A stretch of DNA of 64,000 nt from Chondrus crispus (GCF_000350225.1 NW_005178937.1:186001-250000); one strand, 5' to 3'; shown: positions 20,201 to 31,601, counted from the first letter of the stretch. Numbers and translations: made by a program. The notes: a model not told the origin generated them from the sequence alone.

Positions 20201-20748
20201 GGAAACTTTACAAGACTTTGAGAAGATATTTTTATTGGCCTACGATGGCCCTAGACTGCTATGCAGTCGCGAAGAATTGCGCCGCATGTGCGCGGGAAAG
20301 GGTGAAGTTAAGAAAAAACACGAAGGAAATGAAGCTGTTCACGCCCAAAGCGCCGCTGGAATTTGTCGCCATCGACATCCTCGGCGAGCTAATTACAACT
20401 AAGCGAGGAAATCGGTATATTCTCGTGATCAGCGATCGATACTCGAAACTGGTACGGACCGTACCGTTGAAGAAGATATCAGCTGCGCACATCGAACAAG
20501 CCTTCGTTCACCATTGGGTATTCGTGTACGGACCGCCGGTCAAGCTGCTGTCCGACAATGGAACACAGTTCACGGCCCGGTTCTTTCAGAACGTCTGCCG
20601 AATTCTTGGCATACGCAATGTGTTCATGACTACGTACCACCCGCAAGCCAACGGCCAAGTTGAGAGATTTAACCGCACGCTGACTTCCGCGTTGCGAAAA
20701 TACGTGGAGAGCATCCCAAGGACTGGGACTTATTTAGCGACGCTGTGA
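17233..20748 (+). pseudogene. Element 3 protease, RT, RNase H and integrase core
   Basis: This is Pol in one frame with two TAG stops. Protease: VLSVLDTGAGPNLVRK, followed by VPLILGADYCDRFVEAIYP. A stop lies at 18535-18537, just before the RT domain. RT: FCVDYRRLNAVTVKDTYPLP, with YLDD at 19000-19011. A second stop lies at 19030-19032, right after IIFSK. Connection and RNase H: LRSFLGLCNVYRRFVPHYAKIA, DTDASDYQIG, HASLRWLMNV. Integrase: GHPGGRKLYKTLRRYFYWP, CAACARERVKLRK, AIDILGEL, LLSDNGTQF and NGQVERFNRTL. The frame is lost at about 20715, where HPKDWDLFSDAVTF continues in another frame. Catalytic residues are all present, so the damage appears recent. Confidence 0.9.
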
Positions 20749-21665
20749 CGTTCGCCTACAACACACAAGTTCATCGAACTACGAACATTGCACCCTTCGA
20801 GCTGGTGTTGGCTCGGGCGCCGAGAAACATTGCGTTACAAGCGCAACCAACTTTGGAGAACTTCAGCTCGTCACGAGCATACTACCTGAAATGGCAGTCG
20901 TGGTTGGAGAGCCTAATGCGAAGCGCCGATAGAAGTTTGCGAAAGGAACAAGCCCGGTACAAGCGAAATTTCGACGCACGCCTTCGCAAGCCGCAATACG
21001 AGATCCCACCGGGGTCCCACGTGTTCCTCCGGAAGGAGCAAGGCACGGCTAGCGAACCGAAACACAAGCTGACACAAGTCGCTACAGGACCTTATCAGGT
21101 CAGAAGATCGGACCAACATACGGTAGTCATTGCCATTGGCGATCAGGAGGAACGCGTATCGCAAGACAGGGTGGAATTAGCCCCAAGCCCAATGGACCAT
21201 GCGCCAATAACTGGCCTACGTCAAGTGCTACAGTTCTTGGGAGAGCCGGAACTAAACGAAGAAGGAGAGGTACGGGAGGACGACGAACGTCCTCACACCC
21301 GTGCGCCTACGTCAGGGGACCAGGATAATTCAGTCGGTCAAACGCCGACAGCGGAGACACCTCCAGGTCTACGAGAGTTCGGAAAGTCCAGAGATGAGGA
21401 TGAGCCGCTGGCTCTTCGGAAGGGGGAACGACAGTTGGACACGCAGGAAGAAGGAACTGAGAGTCAGGAGTATGTGATCGACAAGATCGTGGACCACGGC
21501 TACGACGGGGACAAATTAATTCTCAAGGTGGAATGGTACGGTTATACGCCCGAGGACGCGACGTGGGAGCCCATTGAGCAATTGCCCCGCAGCGCAGCGG
21601 TCACGTATTTCCGAAGGAAAAGATTATCCTTGCCCGCGCAGATCGCGCAAGCGCAATCAGGGTAG
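20745..21665 (+). pseudogene. Element 3 integrase C-terminus and chromodomain
   Basis: Continuation of Pol after the frameshift. It starts TFAYNTQVHRTTNIAPFELVL, followed by a basic segment (RKEQARYKRNFDARLRKP), the GPY-type stretch ATGPYQVRRSDQHTVV and an acidic linker. The chromodomain reads EYVIDKIVDHGYDGDKLILK, then VEWYGYTPEDATWEP, and the basic end YFRRKRLSLP. It closes at a TAG (21663-21665). This is the last recognisable part of element 3. Confidence 0.88.
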
Positions 21666-24295
21666 TAGTAACCAAGAATTTCACATGTCAGTGTCAGTGC
21701 GGTAATCCGCGCGGGGCATAGCGAGCCGACCTGAGGGTCGAGAAAAGGAGAATGATGAGATGGAACGAACCAGGTGAGGGGCCTTCAGACAGCCAACCCG
21801 CAAGTAGAAGCAGCGCGCGCACGAGTAGGATGAGCGTCGCGATGAGATACTCAGGTCGGAAGTCGCGTAACGATGTGCCAAGCGAGACAAGGACACTGGA
21901 AGACCGGGGACATGGACTGGACAATCCACCCTTTTTCACTCTTACCTTCATAACAGTTCGGTCTCGTTTTGTTTTATTTGTGATTGCTTTTGTGTTGTTT
22001 TATTTCGTTTTATTTTTGAGATGTTAGGGACACGACCCCGCACCGCGGAGGTCGGTCAGGAAGTCTATGAGGAGTCCAAGGAGGACATTGAAGAGGCGAT
22101 AATCTTCGAGATCAATTCCGCCTTTGACAAGGTTACGGCCGACGCCCGCGTTGCGGCATTCTCGCCATTCAGGGCAAGGCCGAGGAGGAGCAAAGAGACG
22201 CACGAGATCATGACTCTACGACGGGTGTTCCTACGTCATAGATAGAGCCAGAAGGAGATGAGGCACTACGCACATTTGGAACACACACGCACAATCGCCG
22301 AATGCCCGTGAAATTACGAATGGGATCAGTGGCCCACAAGCGCGTGAAATGTAATTTATTTGAGGATTTAATGGGTGTCGAAAGCGAACTATTGAGCGAG
22401 CGGTATCAGAGCGAACGCCAGCCTTGTCAACTCGCTTCGAATGTGTTGATCAGGCTCGACAAGCCGTGAGACGGGCGTTTAACAAACGAGAGAATCCCCA
22501 AACAGGGACAATGTCCATGCCTACTTGAGATTGAGAAATCGCCAGAGGGGATGCCGTCCAAATGGGACGCCCCTGTTGGTCAGACGGTTGTGATCGACAC
22601 ACTTGCGAACACATTTAATCACGCGCGACCTACTTATGCGTTTATCAGGATAACCCCGCTTTCGTTTCTGTTTTGTTTACTTTTTCTTTTTTTTTGGTGT
22701 CGAGGAAACCCATACGCACATGCCGACGGTATGGCGAGTCGTCAGTAACAATTCGCATCGCGAAATGAAGCTGCGCCGGTCAAGGCGTAGGCCTGTTGTC
22801 AACCGACCAGCGAGGAAAGGTGGACGTTATCAATAACTTACAACAAAGAAAAAAAATGGATCCTCGATTGTAGTGACAAGATGGAACTTTGTTAGAATTT
22901 AGAAAGTAGCGAAAAGGAGAAGAGGAGGAAAAGGCAGGGCGACAAATGAAGGGGGAGCATGAGTTGTAATCGGTTGGAGAGAGGACGATGGTGAAGGAAA
23001 ATGGGGACTCCCCACGATCAGGAGGACGAATCAGTGTCGAGATTTCGACTCGGACGCACGAGCCGTGCCATTCTGAGAAAGAAAGGGGAGGGCACTCGCC
23101 AAACAGGGAACGAAGATTCGCGTAGAAAGACAAGAAGGGAAACTCGCAAACGCCCGAGGAAGACGGAAGTGATAATCGATGAAGTACGCGAAGCGCCGTG
23201 ACGAGAAAAGCCTCCACGCTTGTTTTCAGTGGGCACTCACGGTTCGGCCCTGTAGACCAAGAGGTACACAGGAGAAGGCTAGGGTTCTGTAATACGCGAT
23301 CGCATGCCAAAAACGAGGATCGCATTCTGTGGTAATTGGTACCAAGGGCAACAGCCCTCCCCGAGACCGGATGCGTCTGTCGCATTTTTTTTATTGACGT
23401 ACAGGGACTGGCGTTGTCAAGGAGACTATTGAATTTTTTCGATGGGGATCCCAGGGAAAACGTTGCGTAGGCGCGAGGAAGACTTAGGAGAATGTACACC
23501 GCCCAACCCTGTTCACTGTCGGTGATAAGGGTCGCCAAGGGCAGACTACTGTACTCCCTAAAGGATAAGCGGATGCGTCAGAATTGACGAACGGGTTACC
23601 TTCGGACCGAGGTAGAAGGTGTGGGAGATGGATGTGGCTGATCTACAGCTGCGAGAGACGAATGAGAGGGGGGTTCGGGTCGGTGAAAGCTAACTAAGCG
23701 AAGACGAGGACCTCGTCGTGATTACGTCAGAAAAATGGACGAGAGCCTCAGGCTGCGAAATGGAGGCGTACTCAAACGCTGTATGAGAAGGGCCGGCGAG
23801 CAGGAAAAAGAGGGATGGACCCTATGTGGAACTTCCGTGACGCGATGAAGGCAGACGGTGCTGCCGTAGGTGATAAGACGCCGAAGGTGATATGTCGAGG
23901 GGTATACGCAGGCGAAAGAGGTGCGTTGATACGACGTCGTACGCAAAGTCCCCAAAAGGGATTAGCAGCCCTGTGGCTCTGCCGGAGAGGGGAGAATGAA
24001 AAAAAATTGACGTCGAGGTTGAAGCAACCGTGCGGGCAGCTCGGAGAGGATCGCCGCGAGGAGCTCAGAGGATGGAGAGAGACAGAGAAATACTGTCGCC
24101 CGTGTAGTGGTCGACGACAAAACTGGAAGAGGACGCCTGCCGCGAATAAGAGGAGGAAAAATGGAGACCAAGGAGAGACCCCCGGGATCGAGGGGGGATC
24201 GAGGAAGGAGATATGGGAATGAGGCAATTAATGCGCACGGGCACGCGGGCGAGGCGAAGCGGGAGGAAGTGGTTGATGTGAGAGGCGACAAGCCC
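21666..24295. other. Degenerate, purine-rich region after element 3
   Basis: No LTR matching 13699-14636 is present. A T-rich stretch (21935-22019) leads to an ATG at 22021 with 74 codons of charged, heptad-like protein. That is the arrangement seen before gag in elements 2 and 3, so it may be the remains of another gag start. From about 22850 to 24280 the plus strand is very rich in A and G. This leaves long stop-free stretches on the minus strand (for example 252 codons at 22780-23538) that resemble no family I know and may be by-products of composition. I support no gene here. Confidence 0.4.
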
Positions 24296-24299
24296 AGTA

Positions 24300-24560
24300 A
24301 AGTATGCAGATGTATATGGGATGTTTATTTGATGTCTATTAGATATTTTTGGATATATTTTGGATGGGTCCTGGATGTGTAGGAGATGCTGATCGGGTGA
24401 CGGCCTGATACGTGCTTTAGGGACTGGATGTCCAAAGGATGCCTGAAAGATGATTAAATGCTGATTGGATGGTTTAAAGATTACTTTTAGATATTTATAG
24501 CATGAGGGCCACCACAAACTGCGTAGCTTTAAAGCATCTAAGAGGGGTCAGAGCATATTT
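24300..24560 (+). repeat. Dispersed GGATG/GATGT-rich repeat, copy 1
   Basis: A segment in which GGATG, GATGT and GATGC words recur every 10-20 bases. It is related, in opposite orientation, to 37590-37800. One shared stretch is TTTAAAGATTACTTTTAGAT here against TTTAAAGATAACTTTTGGAT in the other copy. It marks the border between the retroelement block and the host-gene island. I see no coding potential. Confidence 0.45.
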
Positions 24561-24569
24561 GAGGCATCC

Positions 24570-25316
24570 ATGAACCACAGCAAGCCCTACCGCTCCAAGC
24601 CTCAATTGCTAGTCGCGGCCTCTGCGATCACCCGCGCCTGTGGCTCGGCGGATCCCTCACAAATTACAGTTCTGCACCAGCTCGGCGACGCTCTGCATGC
24701 ATTCGAGGAGTTGCAGTTCGTAGTCAACGAGATCAAGCCCAGCACTTTTACCTACACCGCGCGCGACCGAACCTCTGCCACCACCGGCGGCCAGCTCGAT
24801 GCCGACACCCGCGTCCGTTTCTAGCACGAACAAGGTGCGCGTGCCATCTTTTCAGCTGTTGCCAGTGCCCTCATCAAGCTGCCGACCAGGATTGGTCCTC
24901 TTCGTCGTCGCGCCGTCGACTTGCTCACGGCCACGGGGAGCGCCACAGGCCCGGTCGTTGTCATGTAGGCTGCCAGCAATCTCCGCTCGCCTATACCAGC
25001 GCTGAAGAGGCTCACTTGGTCTGATTCGGACCACGGCAATTTTGAAGCGGTGTGCGCCATTATTACCTTGGCCGACGTTTCCAACAGCACTATCGCTGAA
25101 AGAGCGTGGCGAAAGACTAAGTCGATTTTTTGCTGGGTACTCGCGTCCGACAAAAATGCAAGCGCACTGATCTTGCCTACGCTATTGTCCAAATTGTCCA
25201 GTCCTTTCCGATGCATGCCCCACCAGACGATAGGCTGGTGGACGACCTGCTTTCTTTTGATCTTCAAACGCCTACGTCGAGAAAAGGGTGTGCTGGTGTG
25301 GGATGCGCCCTTTTAG
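24570..25316 (+). pseudogene. Unrecognised gene, one frame with two TAG stops
   Basis: From ATG 24570 one frame stays open for 249 codons apart from TAG at 24822-24824 and 24964-24966. Both stops are one C-to-T change from CAG (Gln). The product would be Ala/Leu-rich and helical, for example LLVAASAITRACGSADPSQ and FSAVASALIKLPTRIGP. I do not recognise the family. A change of frame near 25200 gives a further plausible helical stretch (DRLVDDLLSFDL). It could be a decayed ARM/HEAT-like or scaffold protein, or exons of a larger gene whose introns I cannot place. It lies directly upstream of, and in the same direction as, the gene at 25569. Confidence 0.35.
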
Positions 25317-25568
25317 CCTCCGTGGCAGCTCCGCATCTAGTTTCGAGGGGCGCCAAACCAACCGATGACGTGGTAAGTGCACGTTGACGCAGTTTGAGAA
25401 CCGCCCCAACATCGACAGAGCGTGCAATGTGGGCTGTGTTCATGGCTCGCGCTCAAGTCACAGCTCGGCGGCCACCGTAGTGCCGACTTCTCAAATACAG
25501 AAACTTGTGAGGCGGGACATAGTTTCCAAAGAACCAGAAGGCATGATCAACAAGCTCACAACACTGAC

Positions 25569-26588
25569 ATGATAATGGATGAGGAAAACGTAAGCGTGGG
25601 GGTATCTGACGAGATATTAGAAGATGCATTGGTCCAAATAGCGAAAACCGCAGGGCTAGAGCAGGGTCTTGTGGACGCTTCAATGGCTGTTGCGAGCTTG
25701 CTGCGAATGTGGAGAATGGCATTACCGACTGGTGTTTCAAGGATTGTACCGCGAACTTCTGCCAGGTTGTTACCAGAAGTGTCATCAGTGTCCGGTGTTT
25801 CGGCCTTGGTAGACGCAATTTGGCTAGGTTTACTAAAGAAATTGGATCCATCATTGTCATCCTCAATCTTAGAAAAGCTTCTTCCTGGTCTCTCCGAAGA
25901 ACCCGACTTGCGCCTCTCCGCTGCCCTGCATGTGTACAGCACATTGCTGCTCAAATACGGCCGTCAGAGCATGAAAGAAAATGGACTATCGCAGCAATAC
26001 AGTTCTGTGTCGTCGACTCTTTTGAAACGGGCTCACGAAGTGTTGGATGTCTTTTCGCACTTCGTTCATATGGGCGGCGTGAGAACTATGTCAGCCATAG
26101 TGACGGCGCTACCGAGATATTGATCTCCGCTTTTAACGGCTGTTTTGCAGGAACTGCTAATAGCAGATTTAGCGATGACTACAAAACACTCTGAGGAAGC
26201 TGTTTTACGAACGTTTACGTGTTTGAAGTCTGTCGAAAAGGAGCTGTTTTCGATTTTGGGATACTCTGCCGCCCTTTCCGTTCTTATTGGGAAAGTATCA
26301 TCTGGTGAGTGCAATGTCCTGGATGCATTATGGTGTCAATGGAAAATAGATAGCCTGGTGTTGCTACGGCCTCATCTTGCAACTCAGAAGCCTGCTTCTT
26401 GTGACACAATTTCGGATTGCATTCGACGGCGAGCTGGATGGGGCTCAGTTGCGGCCCAGGCTAGCTCAAAACAGAAGAGGCTGTTTCAGGGAAGCTCTCT
26501 TGAGGAGATGGTATCTCTTTGGAAGGAAGAACTAGGGTTCGCCGGGGAGAGGGCAGGGAGGGAGCTTGGAGCCGTTGGAGAGCAGTGA
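25569..26588 (+). CDS. Helical protein with possible eIF3m-like region, one intron
   Basis: The ATG at 25569 (MIMDEENVSV) opens a frame broken only by a 72-bp segment with good splice signals: GTGAGA at 26079 and TTTTGCAG ending at 26150. It contains a TGA, and removing it keeps the frame (phase 0). The spliced protein would be about 315 residues. The segment LVDAIWLGLLKKLDPSLSSS, and the later LSEEPDLRLSAALHVYSTLL, resemble the helical region of translation factor eIF3m and related PCI proteins, but only weakly. The C-terminal 90 residues match nothing I know and end in a Gly/Glu/Arg-rich tail in purine-rich DNA. It may be a diverged or C-terminally truncated eIF3m. Otherwise it should be called hypothetical. 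Confidence 0.45.
26079..26150 (+). other. Probable intron, 72 bp
   Basis: It begins GTGAGA and ends TTTTAACGGCTGTTTTGCAG with a pyrimidine-rich acceptor. It contains an in-frame TGA (26121-26123), its length is a multiple of three, and both flanks read in the same frame. It is the clearest intron candidate in the window. Confidence 0.6.
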
Positions 26589-26599
26589 GAGAAGAGGCG

Positions 26600-28200
26600 G
26601 TTGGGATGGCGTGATGGAGGGGGGTGTTGGGGTGAGGGAGGGAGGAGCGGTGTGTTTCGGGAGATGAGATTAGAAACGGAAGTTTCTAAAGGCCTGGAAA
26701 AGAAGGCGTTTGATTGTGGGAGGGGCGGGCCAGAGCAGAGACGGAGGGCGGGATAAGGTGCATTGTGAAAGGGCGGTACGGTGGCGAAGCGGCCTTACGT
26801 GGGGGAAGCGGAGCGACTCTGATAGCTACGGAACTGTCTGGAGATAGCGGCTGGGCCATTCGAGCTACATCCTGCTAGTGGCCAGGGTCGGGGGAAGGTA
26901 AAATAAGTTGCCGGACACTTCCATCCTGGTGTCGATCGTGTCGACAACATCCGCATCTTGCTGCACGAGGTCCTGCATTTATGGCTCAGGATCCTCCAAC
27001 CAAAAGGCGCCTGTCTCAAATGCAACCACAGCCACTCCATTGCATAATATTTACCCAATCAGGATGGTTAGATCCAGCATGAACTTCCAATACTGTAGCC
27101 TGGGTTGCCAAACTCAGGGCCGTTCATGCCCCGTCTCCTTCCACCCTAGTAGAAAAATCAAAACATTTTGGAGCGTAATTTGAGGGCAATTTGCTTATTG
27201 GTGCCATGTACTGTAGAGCACGTGACGCGCACTCACCTTGCCCAATGAAAGCGCAATATGAGTGCATGCCAGCCACCCTGGAATTACCCTCCGATCCGAC
27301 ATCCTAAACAGCATTGGAAACCCCGTTTTGGAACCAGCGTTTCGGGCCTGCACTTGTTCTCTTTTGCGTCCAATATGTATGTAAATGCAGTGCAATGCGA
27401 GCTCGGAGTGCTTCTTAACCGCTCCCATTTACATCGTTCTACTATCTGCATCACCGCCTACTATCTACATCACTGCACGCTACCAACCTCCAGACATCCT
27501 CCGCCCGAACCCGCCACCGACCTACACCGCTCGTCCCCAACATAATATTTGATGATAATGCATCATCGATGCCATCGCCTTCGCGGGCTCCCTCTGTTCG
27601 ACAGTAGCATTCCCATGACGACATTCTTGTCTTCAGAAAACATAATGGCTCGTCGCAACGTCAAACTCAACGCACCCCTTCCCCCCGCTTCGGACCATGT
27701 CTTCCGGCGTGAGCAACACGCTGCGCCCATACCAATCGCAGTAAAAATCCAGATCCTCCTCGCTGCCTCGTGCCTTCTAGTTGTAGCACGCCAGTCGCCC
27801 GTACTTGTCGTCGGATCCACGCTTGGCTCGACGACATCTGGACCTTCCGACGCGTCTTGCATCGCTTCTCCGGTATCGCCCTCCGTTCTGACATCCTCGT
27901 TGGATGTCATCGGAATATGTAGAGTCGCGGTAGCATCGCAGACGTTGTCTGTGAAGGAATGATAGGGGCTACCGCCTTAGGTGCAGTCTTCAGTTCTTTT
28001 AAGTTGCACATCCGGTTGGTCCTCTGATTCTTTCGTCATCTGCACATCAGCATCATCAGCATCATCAGCATTGGAAGGATCTCTCTTCTGCCCATCTTCT
28101 TCCATATTTTGACTTTACATCACACGGGAGACGGAACCGTGTATCAACGAATCCTTTCAATATTTTCGGAGTAAAGTTTTCGTTCTACAACAAGTACTAC
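26600..28200. other. Intergenic region, no supported gene
   Basis: The left part (26600-26780) is G-rich. Around 27549-27962 both strands are open for more than 110 codons, but neither product resembles a known family. A CATCAG microsatellite occurs at about 28045-28072. The mysA-mysB locus ends at 28218 on the minus strand, so part of this is its 3' flank. Confidence 0.4.
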
Positions 28201-28217
28201 TACCGAAAATCGCACTT

Positions 28218-30061
28218 TCACACTTTCCGGACGAGGAGCACACCTTCGCGAACAGTCAACATCAGTTGTTCTACACGCTTATCATTTCTCACGAACTGCG
28301 CAAACTCATGCAAACTTTGACGGACAGGATCGTTTTCTTCGTAAACAAGGGAGCATAACGCGTTACCAGCCATGATGAGGTCGTCCTCGTTGAGCAAGTT
28401 CAAAGCTGCTTCGTAATAATGCCTGTAGTTGGTCTTATCTGCATCCAAAAATACGATATCAAATTGCTCTCCAGTATGGACCATGTCGGTTACTGCCTTC
28501 CTCGCATCTGTCTCAAGCAGCTTCACTTTGTAGCCATTCTGGGCACTCTTAAAGCATTTTCGAGCAACAGCAGCTGCAGCGTTGTCTGCTTCAATCGTGA
28601 CGACTTCTCCAATTGAAGGAATTCTATCTGCAAAAGCCAGTGCGGGGTATCCGGTGAATGTTCCAATGTCAAGAATCCTCTTGTCACTCTTACTTTGTGC
28701 GACCATCTTCAAAAATTGGCCTTCGATGGGACCTACCATGCACGGAGCGAAAAGTTTCGCCGCCTTTGTTTCGTTGGCAATGTTGACGAAGTCGGCTGTC
28801 GGAGGGGATGTCATGGCATTTGCATATTCTTCGGCGCCCGGGAAAAACAATGTGGAGTGTTCGAAAGCAGGGGGCTTAAGTGTATCACTCTTTGTTGCAG
28901 TTGAAAGCACGCTGTTTAAAGAAGATGATGTCTCACATTCATTGCGGCTAACTTGCTTCTCTGAGATCCACTGATTGTATGCTTCAATGTTGCTTTGTCC
29001 CTTTTCTCCGTTGCTCTCCGAGGGATCAGCGACTGAATTTTCAGACATTGCAGCATCAGTCGCTAAGCTCCCTTTAGGAACAGCATGGGCAGCATGTTGT
29101 TTAACAGTCGATGGATCCTCCAGACCGACATCTCGGCAGTGCGGCTCAATGCCGAAACCTTCCCTAGGGTATTTTTTCGCAATGTTCTGGTACTCAATCA
29201 ACGTGCTTTCCATCCTTTCTCGCGTCAATGCGTTCAGGTATCCGCACTTTCCAATCGCACCGCGTGGTATCGGGGCACAATGGTTGCCGCCTCGCTTTTC
29301 CGTCATCTTCACCTGCGAAGACCAGAGGGAGTCTGGATTCTCAAGGATGTCATGCCGCAGTGAGAGTCCAACTGTACTCATCACCTTAAGAATCCGGTGA
29401 AACTCTCTCTCCGTAATCCACCCTTCTAAGAATGAAAGGTACGCGCCATAACCCATACCAATCGAAACTGCATGACCATGAAGGAGACCTGCTTGAAGTT
29501 CGAAACCGGGCGACCGGGTGTGCCCGTACGCGTGTGGACGGCACTGATGGGTCTCCCATAAGTTTCCGTACTCTGAGCGGACATAGCCGTCCATAGCTTT
29601 CGCGATGATTGATTCGCTGAGAACATCGATATCAGAACCACGGTCACATTGCTCCACTCCAAACTTGGTCTCCACCAGACGATTTCCGGCAGTCTCCAGC
29701 GCTGTGAAAAGAGTAGCGTCTTTAGTGACTGCCATCTTTATGATTTCGGCGATGCCATGACGAATCTATCCGGGCTCTAGCGTCTTGAAGAATTGTCGAT
29801 CAGTTAGAGTAAGGATAGGGGGATGATACGCACTGAAAACATTCTTGTATCCCAACCCATCACAGCATGTCCGATGAGAAGGCCCAGCATCAATACCTGA
29901 CACAATAGATGTGCACAACATTACGTAGGGAGTATTCCTGTGATAAAGAGCACAGGCGAATCCGCCAATATCAGCCATGAAACCACCGCCAACCACAAGG
30001 ACCGGTTCATTCCGAGACACTCGCTTGCCCTTGAGATCAACCAGAATCATTTCAACTCCTT
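28218..30061 (-). pseudogene. mysA-mysB: MysA-MysB fusion: demethyl-4-deoxygadusol synthase / O-methyltransferase, N-terminally truncated
   Basis: This encodes two consecutive enzymes of mycosporine-like amino acid (UV sunscreen) synthesis in one polypeptide. The MysA part makes demethyl-4-deoxygadusol from sedoheptulose-7-phosphate. It shows SRNEPVLVVGGG, DAGPSHRTCCDGLGYKN and the three metal-ligand regions: RHGIAEIIKM (Glu), RPHAYGHTRSPGFE (His) and GLLHGHAVSIGMG (His). It ends EPHCRDVGLEDPSTV. A linker of about 75 residues leads to a class I SAM methyltransferase (RILDIGTFTGYPALAFAD; FDIVFLDADKTNYRHYY), the MysB part, which makes 4-deoxygadusol. Such a fusion is known from red algae and dinoflagellates. 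Two breaks are visible. A TAG at 29766-29768 replaces the Trp codon of the conserved EGW-RHG stretch. The first hundred or so MysA residues are missing, with an unrelated acidic ORF directly upstream. Trp is also replaced by Arg in GHTxSPGFE. Confidence 0.9.
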
Positions 30062-31258
30062 TTCAACGCCCGAATCCATCGCAATTCCCGGTACTGCTTT
30101 TGCTTCGATAATTGTGCCTATCTCTGCCTTCGATTTTCCTTCTGCGATGTCGTCCTCACGTGGTTCTTTCGCGGCGCCGTCATCAGCCGCAATTCTTAAC
30201 AGACGCTTTTCTTTTGCGCCGGTATCCACGGCGGTCTTTGCGAGTCCATCAACGGAATCAGATTGAATAGCGGTTTCCACTTCAAATGCAGCTTGTACCG
30301 CCGCTTGATTACTGAAGAGATTGCTCTGTGTATCATTATCTGCCTCAGCCTCAGCCTCAGCCTCATCCGCCTTTTCTGCCGTCTGTCCAACGTCTCCCTT
30401 GGAATCAACTCTAGCTCCCTTGTCCCCGGGGTGGGCGGTGGCTTCTGCAACGTTTTCGCCCTCGCCGCTAGCCTTGTCTGTCTCATGCTCGTCAATATCA
30501 ACCTCCCCCTCAGCCACATCCGCGGCGTCCGCATACGAGCTAGCGGCGTTATCCTCGCCATGGGCCCCATCTGACGGGGTGTGCAAGCCGTCCTCATGCT
30601 CTTCGGCATCCTCGTGCTCACTGTCCTCCTCGTGCACCTCCTCTTCCACCTCGGAGTCCTCCTCGTGCACCTCCTCTTCCACCTCGGAGTCCTCCTCCAC
30701 ATCCCCCATATCGCGTCTCTTCGTCTGTGGGGTTCCTTCGACACTTTCCGTCAAATCAATTGTATCTCCCCTCTTCCCATCCTCATGTTCACTCGCGCTG
30801 TTCGCGTCGTCCTCATCGACGTCTTCATCGACAACGTCGGCCACGTCATCGTCGTCGGCCTCGTCGAAGCTATCCTCCGTCCCGTCGACATCGATGGGGT
30901 CCTCTTTGCCCAGGATCGCGTCGGGGTCGCGATCGACGTCCGGAACGCGATGTGGCCCCGAGAGCGGCTGGGATGCGTGCGTGTGATCCGGGTCGGAGAC
31001 GACGTCGACGTCGAGGGGGGCGCCACGGTCAAGCGAGACGTCCGCAGACACGCCCTTTACGTTGGAGACGACTTCGGGCGGGTGGAAGGATGCGGCTGTG
31101 ATGGGAGTGATCGCGGGGTCCTCAGACGTATCCGCGTGGACATGCGGTGGTTCTTATGACACGAGGCTTTCGGTCGCAGTCGATTGCTCAACGTTGCCCT
31201 GCTCTGCGGCATCGGGCGGCGAGGCTTCTTGGTCGGGGACAGCTGCCTGTTCTGGCAT
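30047..31258 (-). pseudogene. Highly acidic, low-complexity protein
   Basis: From ATG 31258 a single frame runs to a TGA at 30047-30049, interrupted only by TAA at 31154-31156, one C-to-T change from a CAA (Gln) codon. The product of about 400 residues is dominated by Asp, Glu, Ala and Ser and has a perfect 33-bp tandem duplication at 30628-30693 encoding an EEDSEVEEEVH-type unit. It also contains a basic patch, TKRRD. Acidic proteins of this type are often nuclear, for example histone chaperones, but no family is recognised. Its end overlaps by four bases (ATGA) the first ATG of the truncated mysA-mysB frame. This suggests either a rearrangement joining the two or overlapping genes. Confidence 0.55.
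30628..30693. repeat. 33-bp perfect tandem duplication
   Basis: Two identical 33-bp units (30628-30660 and 30661-30693) lie in frame within the acidic ORF, each encoding 11 Glu-rich residues. Because the length is a multiple of three, copy number can change without breaking the frame. Confidence 0.85.
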
Positions 31259-31601
31259 GGCGTGAGGGGGTGGGAGACGGGAGCCGTGACTGTTGCGGTT
31301 TGAGAGGACGGCGGTTCCCAAAGGGAGTCTCTTGATCCATCCAAAAAAACATCAAAAACGGGGGAAATTTGAGAAGCGCAAAAGGACGTTTGAAGACAGG
31401 ACAGCTCGGATACGTCTACGCATGTCCGACCCGATCACGTCTCCCAACTAAGGAGCGTGCCTGCGTGAGCTGTTCCTTTGCCAACACATTCTAGCCAAAT
31501 GTCATGAACAATGCAAGATGTGCGGGCACTAATAAATTACCCCAGTGCCCGGAAGCTTTCTGTTTCATTCATTGCAGAAGGGCTTTTACGAATGCGCGCG
31601 G

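Noticed and set aside
22780-23538. 252-codon open frame on the minus strand
   Set aside because: It lies in very purine-rich plus-strand DNA where stops on the minus strand are rare. The product is Ser/Phe/Arg-rich without any motif, so it is probably a composition effect.
27549-27962. Opposing frames of 115 and 138 codons
   Set aside because: No motif, signal peptide or homology favours either strand.
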